A stretch of 64,000 nucleotides of DNA from Aeromonas dhakensis (GCF_000820305.1 NZ_CDBH01000049.1:55708-119707), one strand, 5' to 3'; numbered from the stretch's first letter, positions 46,116 through 57,805 are shown. The notes: generated by a model from the sequence alone, not told the origin. Numbers and translations are program-made.

Positions 46116-46143
46116 AGCGCCGGACTTGTCCGGCGCTTTTTTT
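46116..46143. terminator. Terminator after the elastase gene
   Basis: Arms AGCGCCGGAC and GTCCGGCGCT enclose TT and are followed by TTTTTT. Its tail reaches the stop codon of the convergent LysR gene. Confidence 0.88.
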
Positions 46144-47041
46144 ATGCGGGTTTTCCCGCCCAGCGGGCGGCCAGGGTACGGGCGGCCTCCAGCACTCGCT
46201 CCTTGGCGGGGTTGGGGCGCTTGCCGCTGCGCCAGGCCATCATCACGTCCCAGTGATCTGGCGGCAGATCCACCACGTCCAGCTGCACCAGCCGGCCAAA
46301 TTCCAGATCCCGGGCGATGGCGAGCGCCGGCATCAGGGTGATGAAGCCGTGTTCCAGCGCCAGCTCCCGCGCCGCGCTGGCGGGCTGGATGGCGTGCAGC
46401 GGGCTCGCCACCTGGCGCAGCAGGCGCAGCTGCAGGATCAGTTCGTCGCAGCCGGTGCCCCACTGCTGGGGCGCCAGCCGTTCGTTGGCGATGTCCTGCA
46501 GGGTCAGGCCTTGCCGCCCGGCCAGCGGATGGGTGGCGCAGACCACCGCTATGATGGGGGAGCGGTAGAGCAGCTCTAGCTGGATGCCGGCGATGGCGGG
46601 ACACTTGAGGATGAAGCCGACGTCGGTCTCGCCGGTCAGCAGCTCCTGCATGATGATGCCGGAGTGATCCGTGTTGCAGCGGATCTCGAAGGTTTCGTCG
46701 ACCAGTGCCAGCAGCAGGGGGCCGAACACCACTGTCGTCAGGGAGGGCAGGCAGGCGAGCCGGATGCGCGGCAGGGCCGGTGCCCCCTGCATGGCCAGCC
46801 GGCCCCCTTCCAATGCGCTGAGGGCCGCGCTCGCCGCGGGCAGAAACTGCTCGCAGGCCGGGGTGGGGGTGGCGCCGCGCCGATGGCGGCGAAACAGGGG
46901 CTGGCCCAGATCCTGCTCCAGTACGGCGATCCGCTGGCTCACCATGGGTTGCGACCAGCCGCGCACGGCCGCCGCCTTGCTGAAACTGCCGCGATTGACC
47001 ACATCCAGCAGCAACTGCAGATCGTCGAGGGTCATAGCCAT
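46142..47041 (-). CDS. LysR-family transcriptional regulator
   Basis: This 299-residue regulator has the LysR helix-turn-helix at residues 5-60 (LLLDVVNRGSFSKAAAVRGW, VSQRIAVLEQDLGQPLFRR). A periplasmic-binding-like effector domain follows. The start is the ATG at 47041, with another at 47035; the frame is open to 47083. The target is unknown. It is divergent from mdtH with about 200 bases between, so control of mdtH or itself is the natural guess. Confidence 0.85.
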   Translation of the reverse strand: MAMTLDDLQLLLDVVNRGSFSKAAAVRGWSQPMVSQRIAVLEQDLGQPLFRRHRRGATPTPACEQFLPAASAALSALEGGRLAMQGAPALPRIRLACLPSLTTVVFGPLLLALVDETFEIRCNTDHSGIIMQELLTGETDVGFILKCPAIAGIQLELLYRSPIIAVVCATHPLAGRQGLTLQDIANERLAPQQWGTGCDELILQLRLLRQVASPLHAIQPASAARELALEHGFITLMPALAIARDLEFGRLVQLDVVDLPPDHWDVMMAWRSGKRPNPAKERVLEAARTLAARWAGKPA

Positions 47042-47250
47042 AAGATAATCCAATATGAAATATAGCCAGTTGTCGGCTACCACTATATCTGGCGTCCTTC
47101 CAGAATAGCAGTATCAATCGTTGTGCTTTGGCATATTGCCACACCGGCTCAGGGGCTTGCAGCACCTTGAGTCCGTTTGGTGACGGCGTCATTCGGGCGA
47201 CGAGCAGTAATCGATATGAATGTCATCAGAGCAGCAGGGGACGGGTAGTC

Positions 47251-48444
47251 ATGGTGGATCGGGCGAGGCGGTTGGGGCGGTGGTTTTTGGCGTTGGATTC
47301 CCTCTTGGTGATCCTGGGGTTCTTCGTGGTGATGCCCATGATCAGCCTGCGCTTCGTGGATCAGCTCGGCTGGGCGGCCGGGGTGGTCGGCCTGGCGCTG
47401 GGGTTGCGTCAGCTGACCCAGCAGGGGCTGGGCATTCTGGGGGGCTCGCTGGCGGACAAGTTCGGGGCGCGCCCGCTCATCGTGGGCGGCATGCTGCTGC
47501 GGGCGGCGGGGTTTGCCAGCCTGGCCTATGCCCAGAGCGGCCTTGAGCTGATCCTCTCCTGCATCATCTCGGGGCTCGGCGGCTGCCTGTTCGACCCGCC
47601 CCGGGCGGCGCTGGTGATCAAGTTCACCCGGCCGCGGGAGCGGGGTCGCTACATCTCCTTGTTGATGATGCTGGAGAGCGCCGGCGCCGTGGTGGGGGCC
47701 CTGCTCGGCAGCTGGCTGCTCAACTTCGATTTCGAATACGTCTGTCTGCTGGGGGCCGGCCTGTTTGTCTGCGCCGCCCTGTGCAACCTGCTGATCCTGC
47801 CCCCCTACAAGCTCTCGGTGCGGCCGACCCCGATCCGCGCCGGTCTCGGCCAGGTGCTGGCCGACAAGGCATTCTGCCGACTGGTGCTGATCCTGAGCGG
47901 CTACTATGCGCTCTGGGTGCAGGTGATGCTGATCTTCCCCATCCTGGTCAAGCAGATGGCGGGCAGTACCACGGCGGTTGGCTGGATGTATACCCTGGAG
48001 ACCGCCATCTCGCTGGCGCTGCTCTATCCGCTGGCGCGCTATGGCGAGCGGCGCTTCAAGCTGGAGAGCCGGCTGATGGCCGGGGTACTGCTGATGACCA
48101 CCGGCATCGGGCTGGTGGCCTTTGCCAACACCCTGCCAGCCGTGTTTATGCTGCTGGCCTGCTTCTATCTGGGGATCGTCATCGCCGAGCCGGCGCGGGA
48201 GACCCTGATGACCAAGCTGGCGCAGCCGGGGGCGCGCGGCAGCTACATGGGCTTCAGCCGGCTGGGGCTGGCGCTGGGAGGTATGACGGGGTATGTGGGG
48301 GGCGGCGCCCTGCATGACTACGCCATGGCTCAGGGGCAGCCCTGGTTGCCCTGGCTGGTGCTGGGCACAGTGGGCGTGACCACCTTGCTGCTGCTGGCCA
48401 ACTGCTTTCATCGCGAGTCGAGTCTGGCGCGGGTCAACGTCTGA
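47251..48444 (+). CDS. mdtH: Multidrug efflux MFS transporter MdtH
   Basis: This 397-residue twelve-helix transporter follows E. coli Mdt[75 protein letters not shown] and [13 protein letters not shown]. It likely exports drugs by proton antiport. The ATG at 47251 fits the family; the open frame begins earlier. rimJ and mdtH are also near each other in E. coli, so this is partly conserved gene order. Confidence 0.9.
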   Translation: MVDRARRLGRWFLALDSLLVILGFFVVMPMISLRFVDQLGWAAGVVGLALGLRQLTQQGLGILGGSLADKFGARPLIVGGMLLRAAGFASLAYAQSGLELILSCIISGLGGCLFDPPRAALVIKFTRPRERGRYISLLMMLESAGAVVGALLGSWLLNFDFEYVCLLGAGLFVCAALCNLLILPPYKLSVRPTPIRAGLGQVLADKAFCRLVLILSGYYALWVQVMLIFPILVKQMAGSTTAVGWMYTLETAISLALLYPLARYGERRFKLESRLMAGVLLMTTGIGLVAFANTLPAVFMLLACFYLGIVIAEPARETLMTKLAQPGARGSYMGFSRLGLALGGMTGYVGGGALHDYAMAQGQPWLPWLVLGTVGVTTLLLLANCFHRESSLARVNV

Positions 48445-48458
48445 ATGGGCATAAAAAA

Positions 48459-48478
48459 ACCGGCCGCAGGCGGCCGGT
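48459..48478. terminator. Terminator between mdtH and the porin gene
   Basis: Arms ACCGGCCG and CGGCCGGT enclose CAGG. On the minus strand a run of seven T follows, which serves the convergent porin gene; on the plus strand the tail is poor. Confidence 0.8.
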
Positions 48479-48505
48479 AAAAAATACAGTAGGCTACAGG
48501 AAGAC

Positions 48506-49597
48506 TTAGAAGTTGTACTGCAGGGCCACGGCGACCACGTCGTCGGTGTTCTTGCCCAGCGAGTTGGTGTGGGTGCCGTTGACGTTGTCCAGCAGGTTGA
48601 TCTTGTAGTCAACGTAGGCGTTGAAGTTGTCGGTGAAGTTGTACCAGGCACCGATGGAGACGTATTCGGTGGCGGTGTCATCGATGCCGCGAGCGTTGTC
48701 CTTCACGTCGGTGCGCAGGTAGGCCACGGACGGCTTGAACTTGCCGAAGGCATACTGGGCCACGGCTTCGTAGCCATCCATCTTCTCGGCGTAACCGTTG
48801 AAGGTGCTGACGTACATGTGGTCTTCACCGTGGGAGTAGGTGGCAGCCAGGTAGAGGTCGCCGACGGCGTACTTGGCGCCCACGCCGTACAGTTTGGCGT
48901 CGCTGTCGCCACCGAAGGAGGCGTTGGCAGCCTGCTCGTCGGTCTTGCCGGCCTGGTTGTAGGCGGCACCCAGGCTCAGGCCCATGTCGAAGTCATAGTT
49001 GGCAGACACGGCGAAGCCTTCGGCGGAACCCTTCGGATTCCAGGTGCTGTTGGTGCCAGTCAGGTTGGAGCGATCGGCGTTCTGCGGATCGTTGTTGCCG
49101 GTGAACTGGGCACCCAGGGTCAGGCCCTGATAGGTATAGATGTATTGAGCCAGGCCATTGGTACGACCGGTGCCGAACACTTCGGTGTCCTTGCCCAGGC
49201 CGTCACCGCCCCACTCGGGCAGCACGTCGGTGTAGTTGTTCACGGCTTTGGTGAACAGGCCGTCCTGGCGACCGTAGCTGAAGGCACCGAAGCGATCGTG
49301 CTTGATGCCGGCGTAGGCATAACGCAGCTCGTCATTGTCGGAACCTGAGGTCGGCAGGTTGTACTCGGCAAAGCCGAAGGCCTGCATTTCCGGAGCAATC
49401 TTGGTTTCGCCGGCGATGTGCAGACGCAGGTAGCTGGCGTCGCCTTCAGAATCGTTGTCATCAGTGCCGTAGTACATGCCCTGGGCGCGACCACCGATGT
49501 CGAGCTTGGTGTCGTTCTGGTTGTAAACGGTCGCGGCTTGCGCACCACCGGCCAGCAGCAGGCTGGAGATGGCCATGGTCAATGCTGTTTTTTTCAT
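48506..49597 (-). CDS. General outer-membrane porin
   Basis: This 363-residue beta-barrel protein starts with a signal peptide (MKKTALTMAISSLLLAGGAQA). The mature part begins with the porin strand ATVYNQNDTKLDIGGRAQG and contains GFAEYNL, RYAYAGIKHDRFGAFSYGRQ, the constriction-loop-like region after NNYTDVLPEWGG, and ends in ALQYNF with the terminal Phe used for assembly. It is an OmpF/OmpC-like trimeric porin. Codon use is strongly biased, as for an abundant protein. The longer frame to 49711 lacks a signal and was rejected. Confidence 0.92.
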   Translation of the reverse strand: MKKTALTMAISSLLLAGGAQAATVYNQNDTKLDIGGRAQGMYYGTDDNDSEGDASYLRLHIAGETKIAPEMQAFGFAEYNLPTSGSDNDELRYAYAGIKHDRFGAFSYGRQDGLFTKAVNNYTDVLPEWGGDGLGKDTEVFGTGRTNGLAQYIYTYQGLTLGAQFTGNNDPQNADRSNLTGTNSTWNPKGSAEGFAVSANYDFDMGLSLGAAYNQAGKTDEQAANASFGGDSDAKLYGVGAKYAVGDLYLAATYSHGEDHMYVSTFNGYAEKMDGYEAVAQYAFGKFKPSVAYLRTDVKDNARGIDDTATEYVSIGAWYNFTDNFNAYVDYKINLLDNVNGTHTNSLGKNTDDVVAVALQYNF

Positions 49598-49743
49598 TGT
49601 TCGTTCCTCTGGTGTAAACACTGTCGGACCTGTGCTCGGCCCTGTTGATCGGTTTCTGTTCCGATAGCCCAGAGTAGCCCTGTGAACCTTGATAGAAACT
49701 GAAGCGGACAAGGATTAATTAATGGTTTGACCAGAAAGGCAGG

Positions 49744-49772
49744 CATAAAAAACGGCCCAGAGAGGGCCGTTT
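49744..49772 (-). terminator. Terminator after dcuA
   Basis: Read on the minus strand, arms AAACGGCCC and GGGCCGTTT enclose TCTCT and are followed by TTTATG. It lies 26 bases past the dcuA stop. Confidence 0.82.
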
Positions 49773-49797
49773 GAACATTTGTGGAATTAAATGCTGT

Positions 49798-51117
49798 TTA
49801 GAGCATCATGCCACCGAAGAAGAAGCCGAGCGCTACGGCGATGGCGATGGTGGCCACACCCGGTACGAAGAAGGGGTGGTTGAACACGGCCTTGCCGATG
49901 CGGGTGGAGCCGGTGTCGTCCATCTCGACTGCGGCCAGCAGGGTCGGGTAGGTGGGCAGCACGAACAGGGCGCTCACGGCGGCGAAGGAGGCGATGGCGG
50001 TCAGCGGGCTGACACCCAGTGCCAGGGCGGCCGGCATCAGGGCCTTGGTGGTGGCGCCTTGTGAGTAGAGCAGCATGGCGGCGAAGAACAGCACCACGGC
50101 CAGCAGCCAGGAGTACTGGTTCAGCAGGTCGCCGGCGATGAGCTGGATGGTATCCATGTTGCCCTTCACGAAGACGTTGCCGAGCCAGGCCACACCCAGT
50201 ACGCAGATACAGGCGGACATGCCGGACTTGAAGGTGGGCATGTTGGTGACCTGGGTCACGTCCAGCTTGCACACCAGAGTCATGATGGTGGCCGCGGCCA
50301 GCATGATGCCCATGATGGCGCCGTCACGGGGGATCGGCGGGTTGGTGATGAGGCCCACTTTACCGGAGATGGCAGTGGCATAGGCCATCACGGCCACGAT
50401 GGCGGCGATGAAGATCCAGACCGACAGCTTGGCGTAGGGTTTGATCTCGAGCTGGGTGGTACCACGCAGCTTGATCTGCCCCTTGGCCTTGCGCTCCAGG
50501 TAGACTTCATCCTGGTCCAGCGGCTTGCCCAGCATGTTGGCGACGAAGGCGCCGAGGATGCAGGCGATGAAGGTGGAGGGGATGCAGATGGCCAGCAGGG
50601 TCAAGTAGTCAACACCGAACGGCTCCAGCATGCCGGAGAAGGCGACCACGGCTGCGGAGATGGGCGAGGCAGTGATGGCGATCTGGGAGGCGACGACCGC
50701 GATGGAGAGCGGACGGGACGGGCGGATGCCCTGCTCCTTGGCCACTTCGGCGATCACCGGCAGGGTGGAGAAGGCGGTGTGACCGGTACCGGCCAGCATG
50801 GTCATCAGGTAGGTGACCACAGGGGCGGCGAAGGTGATGTATTTGGGGTTCTTGCGCAGGGCTTTTTCGGCCAGGTGCACCAGGTAGTCCATCCCGCCGG
50901 CCAGCTGCATGCAGGCGATGGCGCAGATGACGGACGCGATGATCATGATCACGTCCCAGGGGATGTAGGTGACCAGCTGATCGCTCGGGATCTGCACCCC
51001 GAGGCCCCAGGTCAGTACCAGTACCCCCAAACCACCGGCAAAGCCGATGCCGATGCTGCCTATCCGGGCCCCCAGATAGATAGCGGCGAGCACGACGAGC
51101 AACTCGATTCCAATCAT
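49798..51117 (-). CDS. dcuA: Anaerobic C4-dicarboxylate transporter DcuA
   Basis: This 439-residue membrane protein exchanges aspartate, fumarate, malate and succinate. Blocks such as LGARIGSIGIGFAGGLGVLVL, KNPKYITFAAPVVTYLMTM, SQIAITASPISAAVVAF and LPTYPTLLAAVEMDDTG resemble E. coli DcuA more than DcuB. I chose the ATG at 51117 (GGAG eight bases upstream) over a GTG at 51126. It follows aspA on the same strand by 127 bases with a hairpin between, as in the aspA-dcuA operon. Confidence 0.94.
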   Translation of the reverse strand: MIGIELLVVLAAIYLGARIGSIGIGFAGGLGVLVLTWGLGVQIPSDQLVTYIPWDVIMIIASVICAIACMQLAGGMDYLVHLAEKALRKNPKYITFAAPVVTYLMTMLAGTGHTAFSTLPVIAEVAKEQGIRPSRPLSIAVVASQIAITASPISAAVVAFSGMLEPFGVDYLTLLAICIPSTFIACILGAFVANMLGKPLDQDEVYLERKAKGQIKLRGTTQLEIKPYAKLSVWIFIAAIVAVMAYATAISGKVGLITNPPIPRDGAIMGIMLAAATIMTLVCKLDVTQVTNMPTFKSGMSACICVLGVAWLGNVFVKGNMDTIQLIAGDLLNQYSWLLAVVLFFAAMLLYSQGATTKALMPAALALGVSPLTAIASFAAVSALFVLPTYPTLLAAVEMDDTGSTRIGKAVFNHPFFVPGVATIAIAVALGFFFGGMML

Positions 51118-51211
51118 AGTGAACACTCCATTTTCCAGTTTTTTTAGGTTTTATTTGGCAGAAAAGCCAATTCCCGATGGGGCTGGGCAAGACCTATCGG
51201 GAACTGACTCT

Positions 51212-51236
51212 ATGGGCCGGGATGATCCCGGCCCAT
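51212..51236 (-). repeat. Near-perfect 25-base palindrome between aspA and dcuA
   Basis: Twelve-base arms ATGGGCCGGGAT and ATCCCGGCCCAT flank a single central base, eight bases after the aspA stop. On the minus strand no T-run follows, so it may protect the aspA mRNA 3' end or reduce read-through into dcuA. Confidence 0.7.
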
Positions 51237-51244
51237 TTGCTCGC

Positions 51245-52687
51245 TTATACGGTGGCTTCGCGGGTGTAACGCTTGGCTTTGTATTGCGGGTTCATCAGGT
51301 TCTCGATGGAGAGGATTTCGTCCAGCTGTTCGGCGGTCAGCAGGCCGCGTTCCAGCACGACTTCACGGACGTTCTTGCCGGTCTGTGCACAGATCTTGCC
51401 GACGATGTCGCCCTCGTGGTGGCCGATGAAGGGGTTCAGGTAGGTCACGATACCGATGGAGTTCAGCACGTGGTTCATGCAGATTTCCGGGTTGGCGGTG
51501 ATGCCTTCCACGCACTTCTCGCGCAGGGAGATGCAGGCCTTTTCCATCAGGCTCAGGGATTCGAACATCGCCTGACCGATCACCGGCTCCATGACGTTCA
51601 GCTGCAGCTGACCGGCTTCGGCGGCGAAGGTGATGGTGACGTCGTTGCCAAATACCTTGAAGCAGGACTGGTTGACCACTTCCGGAATGACCGGGTTGAC
51701 CTTGGCCGGCATGATGGAGGAGCCAGCCTGCATTTCCGGCAGGTTGATCTCTTTGAGTGCGGTGCGCGGGCCGGAGGAGAGCAGACGCAGGTCGTTACAG
51801 ATCTTGGAGAGCTTCATCGCCATGCGCTTGATGGCGCCGTGCAGCATCACGTAGGCGCCGCAGTCGGAGGTCGCTTCGATCAGATCTTCAGCAGGCACAT
51901 AGGCGCGACCGGTGATCTCGGCCAGGCGTTTGATGGCCAGGGCGGAGTACTCGGGCGGGGTGTTCAGACCGGTACCGATGGCGGTGGCGCCCAGGTTCAC
52001 TTCCAGCAGCAGCTCCTGGCAACGCTTGATGGACTTGATCTCTTCACGCAGGGTGACGGCGAAGGCGTGGAACTCCTGACCCAGGGTCATGGGTACCGCG
52101 TCCTGCAGCTGGGTACGACCCATCTTCAGGATGTTCTTGAACTCGGCAGCCTTGGCATCGAAGGCGGCGATCAGCGCTTCCAGGGCAAACAGGGTGGTGT
52201 CGGTGCTGTTCACCACGGCGACGCGGAAACCGGTGGGGTAGGCGTCGTTGGTGGACTGGCACTTGTTGACATGGTCATTGGGGTTGATGACGTCGTAGCG
52301 GCCTTTTTCCAGACCCATCAGCTCGAGGGCGATGTTGGCCAGTACTTCGTTGGTGTTCATGTTGACGGAGGTGCCGGCGCCGCCCTGGTAAACGTCGACC
52401 GGGAACTGGTCGAAGCATTTGCCGGTGTTCAGCATCAGGTCGCAGGCTTCCACGATCTTGTCTGCAATTTCAGGACGGATGGTGCCCAGCTCGCCGTTTG
52501 CCAGCGCGGCGGCTTTTTTGGTCAGCACCATGCCGCGGACGAATTCCGGAACGTCAGAAATCTTCTGAGAGCTGATCTTGAAGTTCTCGACGGCGCGCAG
52601 GGTGTGTACGCCGTAGTACATGTCGTTGGAAACTTCTTTGGTGCCCAGCAGGTCTTCTTCAATGCGGACGTTCTTGATGTCGCTCAT
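51245..52687 (-). CDS. aspA: Aspartate ammonia-lyase
   Basis: This 480-residue fumarase/aspartase-superfamily enzyme converts aspartate to fumarate and ammonia. It has [20 protein letters not shown] at the start, [12 protein letters not shown], and the signature [12 protein letters not shown] with the catalytic serine. With DcuA it supplies fumarate for anaerobic respiration. Strong codon bias suggests high expression. Confidence 0.97.
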   Translation of the reverse strand: MSDIKNVRIEEDLLGTKEVSNDMYYGVHTLRAVENFKISSQKISDVPEFVRGMVLTKKAAALANGELGTIRPEIADKIVEACDLMLNTGKCFDQFPVDVYQGGAGTSVNMNTNEVLANIALELMGLEKGRYDVINPNDHVNKCQSTNDAYPTGFRVAVVNSTDTTLFALEALIAAFDAKAAEFKNILKMGRTQLQDAVPMTLGQEFHAFAVTLREEIKSIKRCQELLLEVNLGATAIGTGLNTPPEYSALAIKRLAEITGRAYVPAEDLIEATSDCGAYVMLHGAIKRMAMKLSKICNDLRLLSSGPRTALKEINLPEMQAGSSIMPAKVNPVIPEVVNQSCFKVFGNDVTITFAAEAGQLQLNVMEPVIGQAMFESLSLMEKACISLREKCVEGITANPEICMNHVLNSIGIVTYLNPFIGHHEGDIVGKICAQTGKNVREVVLERGLLTAEQLDEILSIENLMNPQYKAKRYTREATV

Positions 52688-53136
52688 TGTAATGCCTCAG
52701 AAATCAGATAAATGGAAACGATCCTCACCGAGTGGTCGCGAGTTCCTTACGCACGGTTCATCCTGAAGCACCACACATCGAGTGGGGCGGTTGGAGGCCT
52801 TTTTTGCCTCCTTCATTACTGGCGTCGATATTACCCCAATTGAGGTATCTGATATTAGACCTGGATCACTAAATTTGAGACAACCTCAAATAACTTGTGG
52901 TCATTAAACAGATATTGCAATCGACCGATTAACTTTGACAGAACAATGACTTCAATCACAGTCCGGCAAGCCGGTTTTTCTGCGGATCCGGCGCTGCGTC
53001 ACCCTCCGCACTTGAAAAGTGCGCGCTGACCCCCATTTTAATCAACAGGAACCGATATCATGGTGGGTTGGCAGCGGCATCGACGGCTGTCTGGTCTGCC
53101 GGCGGTTCATTCACATTCACCCGCACTGAGGTTGTT
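52688..53136. other. Divergent control region between aspA and fxsA
   Basis: This 449-base gap holds the promoters of aspA and fxsA. It has an AT-rich core (52830-52950). TTGAG-N5-CTCAA, about 52876-52890, resembles an FNR half-site pair but with one base too many in the spacer. No coding frame is convincing. Confidence 0.5.
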
Positions 53137-53613
53137 ATGGGCAAGTTGTTTCTATTGTTGGTCGGTCTGGTGGTGCTCGAGCTCACCGTGATGATCGAGG
53201 TGGGCTCCGTGATCGGCGCCTTGCCGACCGTCGGCCTGCTCATTCTGACGGCGGTGCTGGGCTCCTCTCTGGTGCGCAGCGAAGGGATCAAGACCCTGTT
53301 CAACGCGCAGCAGAAGATGCAGCAGGGGGAGATGCCTGGACGTGAGGTGATGGGGGGCATGATGCTGGCGCTGGCCGGTCTGCTGCTGATCATTCCGGGC
53401 TTCGTGACCGACTTCTTCGGCATCCTGTTGCTGCAACCCTGGCTGCGCAACAAGCTGGCCGACAAGCTGATCGGCAGCAACCAGTTCAGAATGCAGATGG
53501 GCGGTTTTCAAAGCCGTCAGCAGCCGTTCGACGAGGTGCCTGGCAGTGACCAGCCGGGTCAATCCCCGCGCGCCGGTACCACCATCGAAGGGGAGTTCGA
53601 GCGCAAGGAGTAA
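53137..53613 (+). CDS. fxsA: FxsA family membrane protein
   Basis: This 158-residue inner-membrane protein matches FxsA, whose overproduction in E. coli relieves exclusion of phage T7 by the F plasmid. It has two hydrophobic hairpins (MGKLFLLLVGLVVLELTVMI, GALPTVGLLILTAVLGSSLV, GLLLIIPGFVTDFFGILLLQP) and a polar C-terminus. The normal cellular role is unknown. It lies divergent from aspA, and E. coli also has fxsA next to aspA. The ATG at 53137 was chosen by family match. Confidence 0.9.
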   Translation: MGKLFLLLVGLVVLELTVMIEVGSVIGALPTVGLLILTAVLGSSLVRSEGIKTLFNAQQKMQQGEMPGREVMGGMMLALAGLLLIIPGFVTDFFGILLLQPWLRNKLADKLIGSNQFRMQMGGFQSRQQPFDEVPGSDQPGQSPRAGTTIEGEFERKE

Positions 53614-53636
53614 GTGCTGCGCTCAATCCCGGGCCA

Positions 53637-55007
53637 TCAGGGCTTGCCCTGATGGCACAACTGCTCGAAGCGGTGGCGGGCATACCACCAGGCCAGAGTG
53701 CCCGCCGCCAGGTTCGCCAGCAGGATCCCCAGATAGATCCCCTGTTCTCCCCCCAGTTTTGCCCCCAGCCAGGCTCCTGGCAGCAAGAAGACAAACAATC
53801 GCAAGCCGTTGAACAGAAAAGAGATGCTGGATGCCCTCACGCCATTCAAGGCGGATGCCAGCAGCATCACCATGCCCTGAAAGCCATAACCGATGGGCAC
53901 CAGGTGCAGATAGAGCACGATGAGGCGCACCACCTGCGGGTGATCGCTGAACAGATCGGCGATGAAGGGGGCCAGCAGCCAGGTCAGCGCATAGACCGCC
54001 AGCTGGAACAGCAGGGCGAAGCGCATGCAGAGCTGCAGCGCCGCCTTGGCGCGGGCCGGGTTGCCGGCGCCGCAGTTTTGCGAGATGAAGGGAGCCAGCA
54101 CCGAGGAGAGCGCCATCATCACGATGAGCAGCAGGGCCTCGACTCTCGAGGCGGCGCCGTAGGCGGCCACCACTTCGGTGCCCAGTCCGGCGAAGATGGT
54201 CATCAGCACCGCATTGGCCAGCGGGTTGAGCATGTTGGTGAAGGAGGCAGGCACGGCCACGTGCAGTAGGGCGCGCCAGTGGGCCAGCAGCTGCGGGCGC
54301 GGGGAGAGGCGCCAGCGCAGCAGGCCCTCGCGGTGGCGCAATATATAGAGGCTGACCAGCATGGCCATCAGCCAGGAGAGGGAGGTGGCGATGGCGGCGC
54401 CGCGGATCCCCCACTCGGGAAAGGGGCCTATGCCGAAGATGAGCAGGGGATCCAGCACGCCGTTGACCAGCCCGGCCACCGTCATCACCAGGCTCGGGGT
54501 CTTGGTATCGCCGGTGGCCCGGATGGCGGCATTGCCCACCATGGGCAGCACCAGCATGGGGACGGTCAGATACCAGATCAGCATGTAGTCGTAGATGAGG
54601 GCGATCAGCGCATCGCTGGCGCCGAGCAGCCTGAACAGCGGGTGTATGGTGAGCGCCCCCGCCACGGCGATGAGGGTGACCAGCAGCACCGCCAGGAACA
54701 GGTTGTCGGTGGTGATGCGGGCGGCCTCTTCATGCTTGCCCTGGCCGAGGGCATGCCCCATCACGGCGGAGAGGCCGGCCCCCAGCCCCATGGCCAGCGA
54801 GGTGACCACGAAGGTGACCGGAAAGGTGAAGCTGATGGCGGCCAACGCCTGGGTGCCCAGCATGCCGATGAAGAAGGTATCGACCAGGTTGAAGGCGAGG
54901 ATGGCGACGATGCCGAGGATCATGGGACCCGTCATGCGCAGCAGTACGGACGTCATGGGGGCTGTCAGCAGGGGATTGGGTCGGGTCACGGGCTGGTCTC
55001 TGTACAT
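53637..55007 (-). CDS. MATE-family efflux transporter
   Basis: This 456-residue membrane protein has about twelve helices and the MATE arrangement of two homologous halves. Typical blocks are LVDTFFIGMLGTQALAAIS, GLGAGLSAVMGHALGQGK, GNAAIRATGDTKTPSLVM and AAYGAASRVEALLLIVMMAL. It probably expels cationic drugs using sodium or proton flow; the substrate is not known. I chose the ATG at 55007; the frame is open to 55073. A 22-base hairpin overlaps the 3' end. Confidence 0.88.
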   Translation of the reverse strand: MYRDQPVTRPNPLLTAPMTSVLLRMTGPMILGIVAILAFNLVDTFFIGMLGTQALAAISFTFPVTFVVTSLAMGLGAGLSAVMGHALGQGKHEEAARITTDNLFLAVLLVTLIAVAGALTIHPLFRLLGASDALIALIYDYMLIWYLTVPMLVLPMVGNAAIRATGDTKTPSLVMTVAGLVNGVLDPLLIFGIGPFPEWGIRGAAIATSLSWLMAMLVSLYILRHREGLLRWRLSPRPQLLAHWRALLHVAVPASFTNMLNPLANAVLMTIFAGLGTEVVAAYGAASRVEALLLIVMMALSSVLAPFISQNCGAGNPARAKAALQLCMRFALLFQLAVYALTWLLAPFIADLFSDHPQVVRLIVLYLHLVPIGYGFQGMVMLLASALNGVRASSISFLFNGLRLFVFLLPGAWLGAKLGGEQGIYLGILLANLAAGTLAWWYARHRFEQLCHQGKP

Positions 55008-55114
55008 CTGGCGGAGTTCTGGCTGCTGGCAGCACAAACCGGTTTCCTGACCGGGACTCGGGCGATCCATCAAAGACCTTCATAGTACGTGAAAATATTT
55101 TTTTTGTATTTGCC

Positions 55115-55143
55115 CTTGAAGGGTTAACAAACGTACCCCACAT
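55115..55143 (+). promoter_or_regulatory. Heat-shock (sigma-32) promoter of groESL
   Basis: CTTGAA at 55115-55120 and CCCCACAT at 55136-55143 are separated by 15 bases, a near-perfect match to the sigma-32 consensus CTTGAA / CCCCATNT. It lies 76 bases before the groES start. No CIRCE inverted repeat is present. Confidence 0.85.
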
Positions 55144-55218
55144 CGGAGACATATCTAATTTGGCCAGGAATGGCCATTCCTCAAAGCAACACAGAGACTC
55201 ATTTTGGGAGAGTTATCG

Positions 55219-55512
55219 ATGAAAATTCGTCCACTGCACGACCGCGTCATCATCAAGCGCATCGAAGCTGAAGCCAAATCCGCTGGCGGCATTGTCTTGA
55301 CTGGTACGGCGGCCCAGAAGTCCACCCGTGGTGAAGTTCTTGCCGTGGGGACTGGCCGAATTCTGGATAATGGCGACGTCAAAGCCCTCGCCGTCAAGGT
55401 TGGTGACAAGGTGATCTTCAACGAAGGCTACGGTGTGAAGACCGAGAAGCTGGATGGTCAGGACGTGCTGATCCTGTCTGAAACCGACATCCTGGCGATT
55501 GTCGAAGAGTAA
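55219..55512 (+). CDS. groS: Co-chaperonin GroES
   Basis: This 97-residue protein forms the heptameric lid of the GroEL folding chamber. It starts [20 protein letters not shown] and has the mobile loop [19 protein letters not shown] and the ending [21 protein letters not shown] lies seven bases before the ATG. The sequence is standard. It precedes groEL by 42 bases under the sigma-32 promoter. Confidence 0.98.
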   Translation: MKIRPLHDRVIIKRIEAEAKSAGGIVLTGTAAQKSTRGEVLAVGTGRILDNGDVKALAVKVGDKVIFNEGYGVKTEKLDGQDVLILSETDILAIVEE

Positions 55513-57189
<1,677 letters not shown>

Positions 57190-57206
57190 TTCAGCCTGGG
57201 TTACCA

Positions 57207-57236
57207 AACGGCTCGCTTTTGCGAGCCGTTTTTTTT
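57207..57236 (+). terminator. Terminator after groEL
   Basis: Arms AACGGCTCGC and GCGAGCCGTT enclose TTTT and are followed by TTTTTT, 17 bases after the stop. Confidence 0.93.
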
Positions 57237-57284
57237 ATGGCGACTAGACTGAGTCTATTGTCAGTGACTTTATCCGAGGTGAAC

Positions 57285-57782
57285 ATGCGTGTACTGGGTT
57301 TGATTTCATTACTGTTTTCTCTGGCCATGCCGGCAATGGCGCTGGAAACGCCGCAAGGTCCCGTCATCCTGAAGGTGACCGGCAATGTACAACCGGCGGA
57401 AGCGACCGAAGGGGTGGTCTCCTTCGATCTGGCGATGCTCAAGGCGTTGCCGCAGCACGAGATCGTGACCGCCAACCCCTGGGTCGACAAGCCGCACAAA
57501 TATGTGGGCCCCAAGCTGGCTGATCTGCTGGCCGCTGTCGGCGCGGATGGCAAGGCGATCACCTTGACCGCATTGAACAGTTTTCAGATCAGGCTCAACT
57601 GGGATAAGGTCAAGCAATACGACCCGATTCTGGCCTGGCAAGATGATGGGGTCACCATGCGGGTACGGAATAAGGGACCGCTTTGGTTTATCCTACCGCT
57701 GGATCAATATCCCGAGCTGAAACGCTCGGAGTTTACCGACATGATGATTTGGCAATTGAATGCCATTGATATTCAGCATTGA
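57285..57782 (+). CDS. Small periplasmic molybdopterin-oxidoreductase-like protein
   Basis: This 165-residue protein has a signal peptide (MRVLGLISLLFSLAMPAMA). The mature part resembles the molybdopterin-binding oxidoreductase (SUF) fold: VSFDLAMLKALPQHEI, YVGPKLADLLAAVGADG, ALNSFQIRLNWD and VRNKGPLWFILPLDQYPEL. It lacks the cysteine expected for cofactor ligation, so a binding rather than catalytic role is likely. The GGDEF/EAL gene starts 24 bases later, suggesting a shared transcript in which this protein senses a periplasmic signal. The partnership is inference. Confidence 0.75.
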   Translation: MRVLGLISLLFSLAMPAMALETPQGPVILKVTGNVQPAEATEGVVSFDLAMLKALPQHEIVTANPWVDKPHKYVGPKLADLLAAVGADGKAITLTALNSFQIRLNWDKVKQYDPILAWQDDGVTMRVRNKGPLWFILPLDQYPELKRSEFTDMMIWQLNAIDIQH

Positions 57783-57805
57783 TGTAGTGGCTTCTGGGAG
57801 CACGA

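Noticed and set aside
51119..52711. A 530-codon plus-strand frame opposite aspA
   Set aside because: Shadow of aspA, which is clearly the real gene.
52870..52895. FNR site for aspA (TTGAG-N5-CTCAA)
   Set aside because: Spacer is one base too long for FNR and the half-sites deviate, so it was not listed as a site of its own.
53634..53655. Terminator between fxsA and the MATE gene (CCATCAGGGC-TT-GCCCTGATGG)
   Set aside because: Perfect stem, but no T-run on either strand and it overlaps the end of the MATE reading frame.
55100..55218. A CIRCE element for HrcA control of groESL
   Set aside because: No inverted repeat of the CIRCE type; a sigma-32 promoter explains the region.
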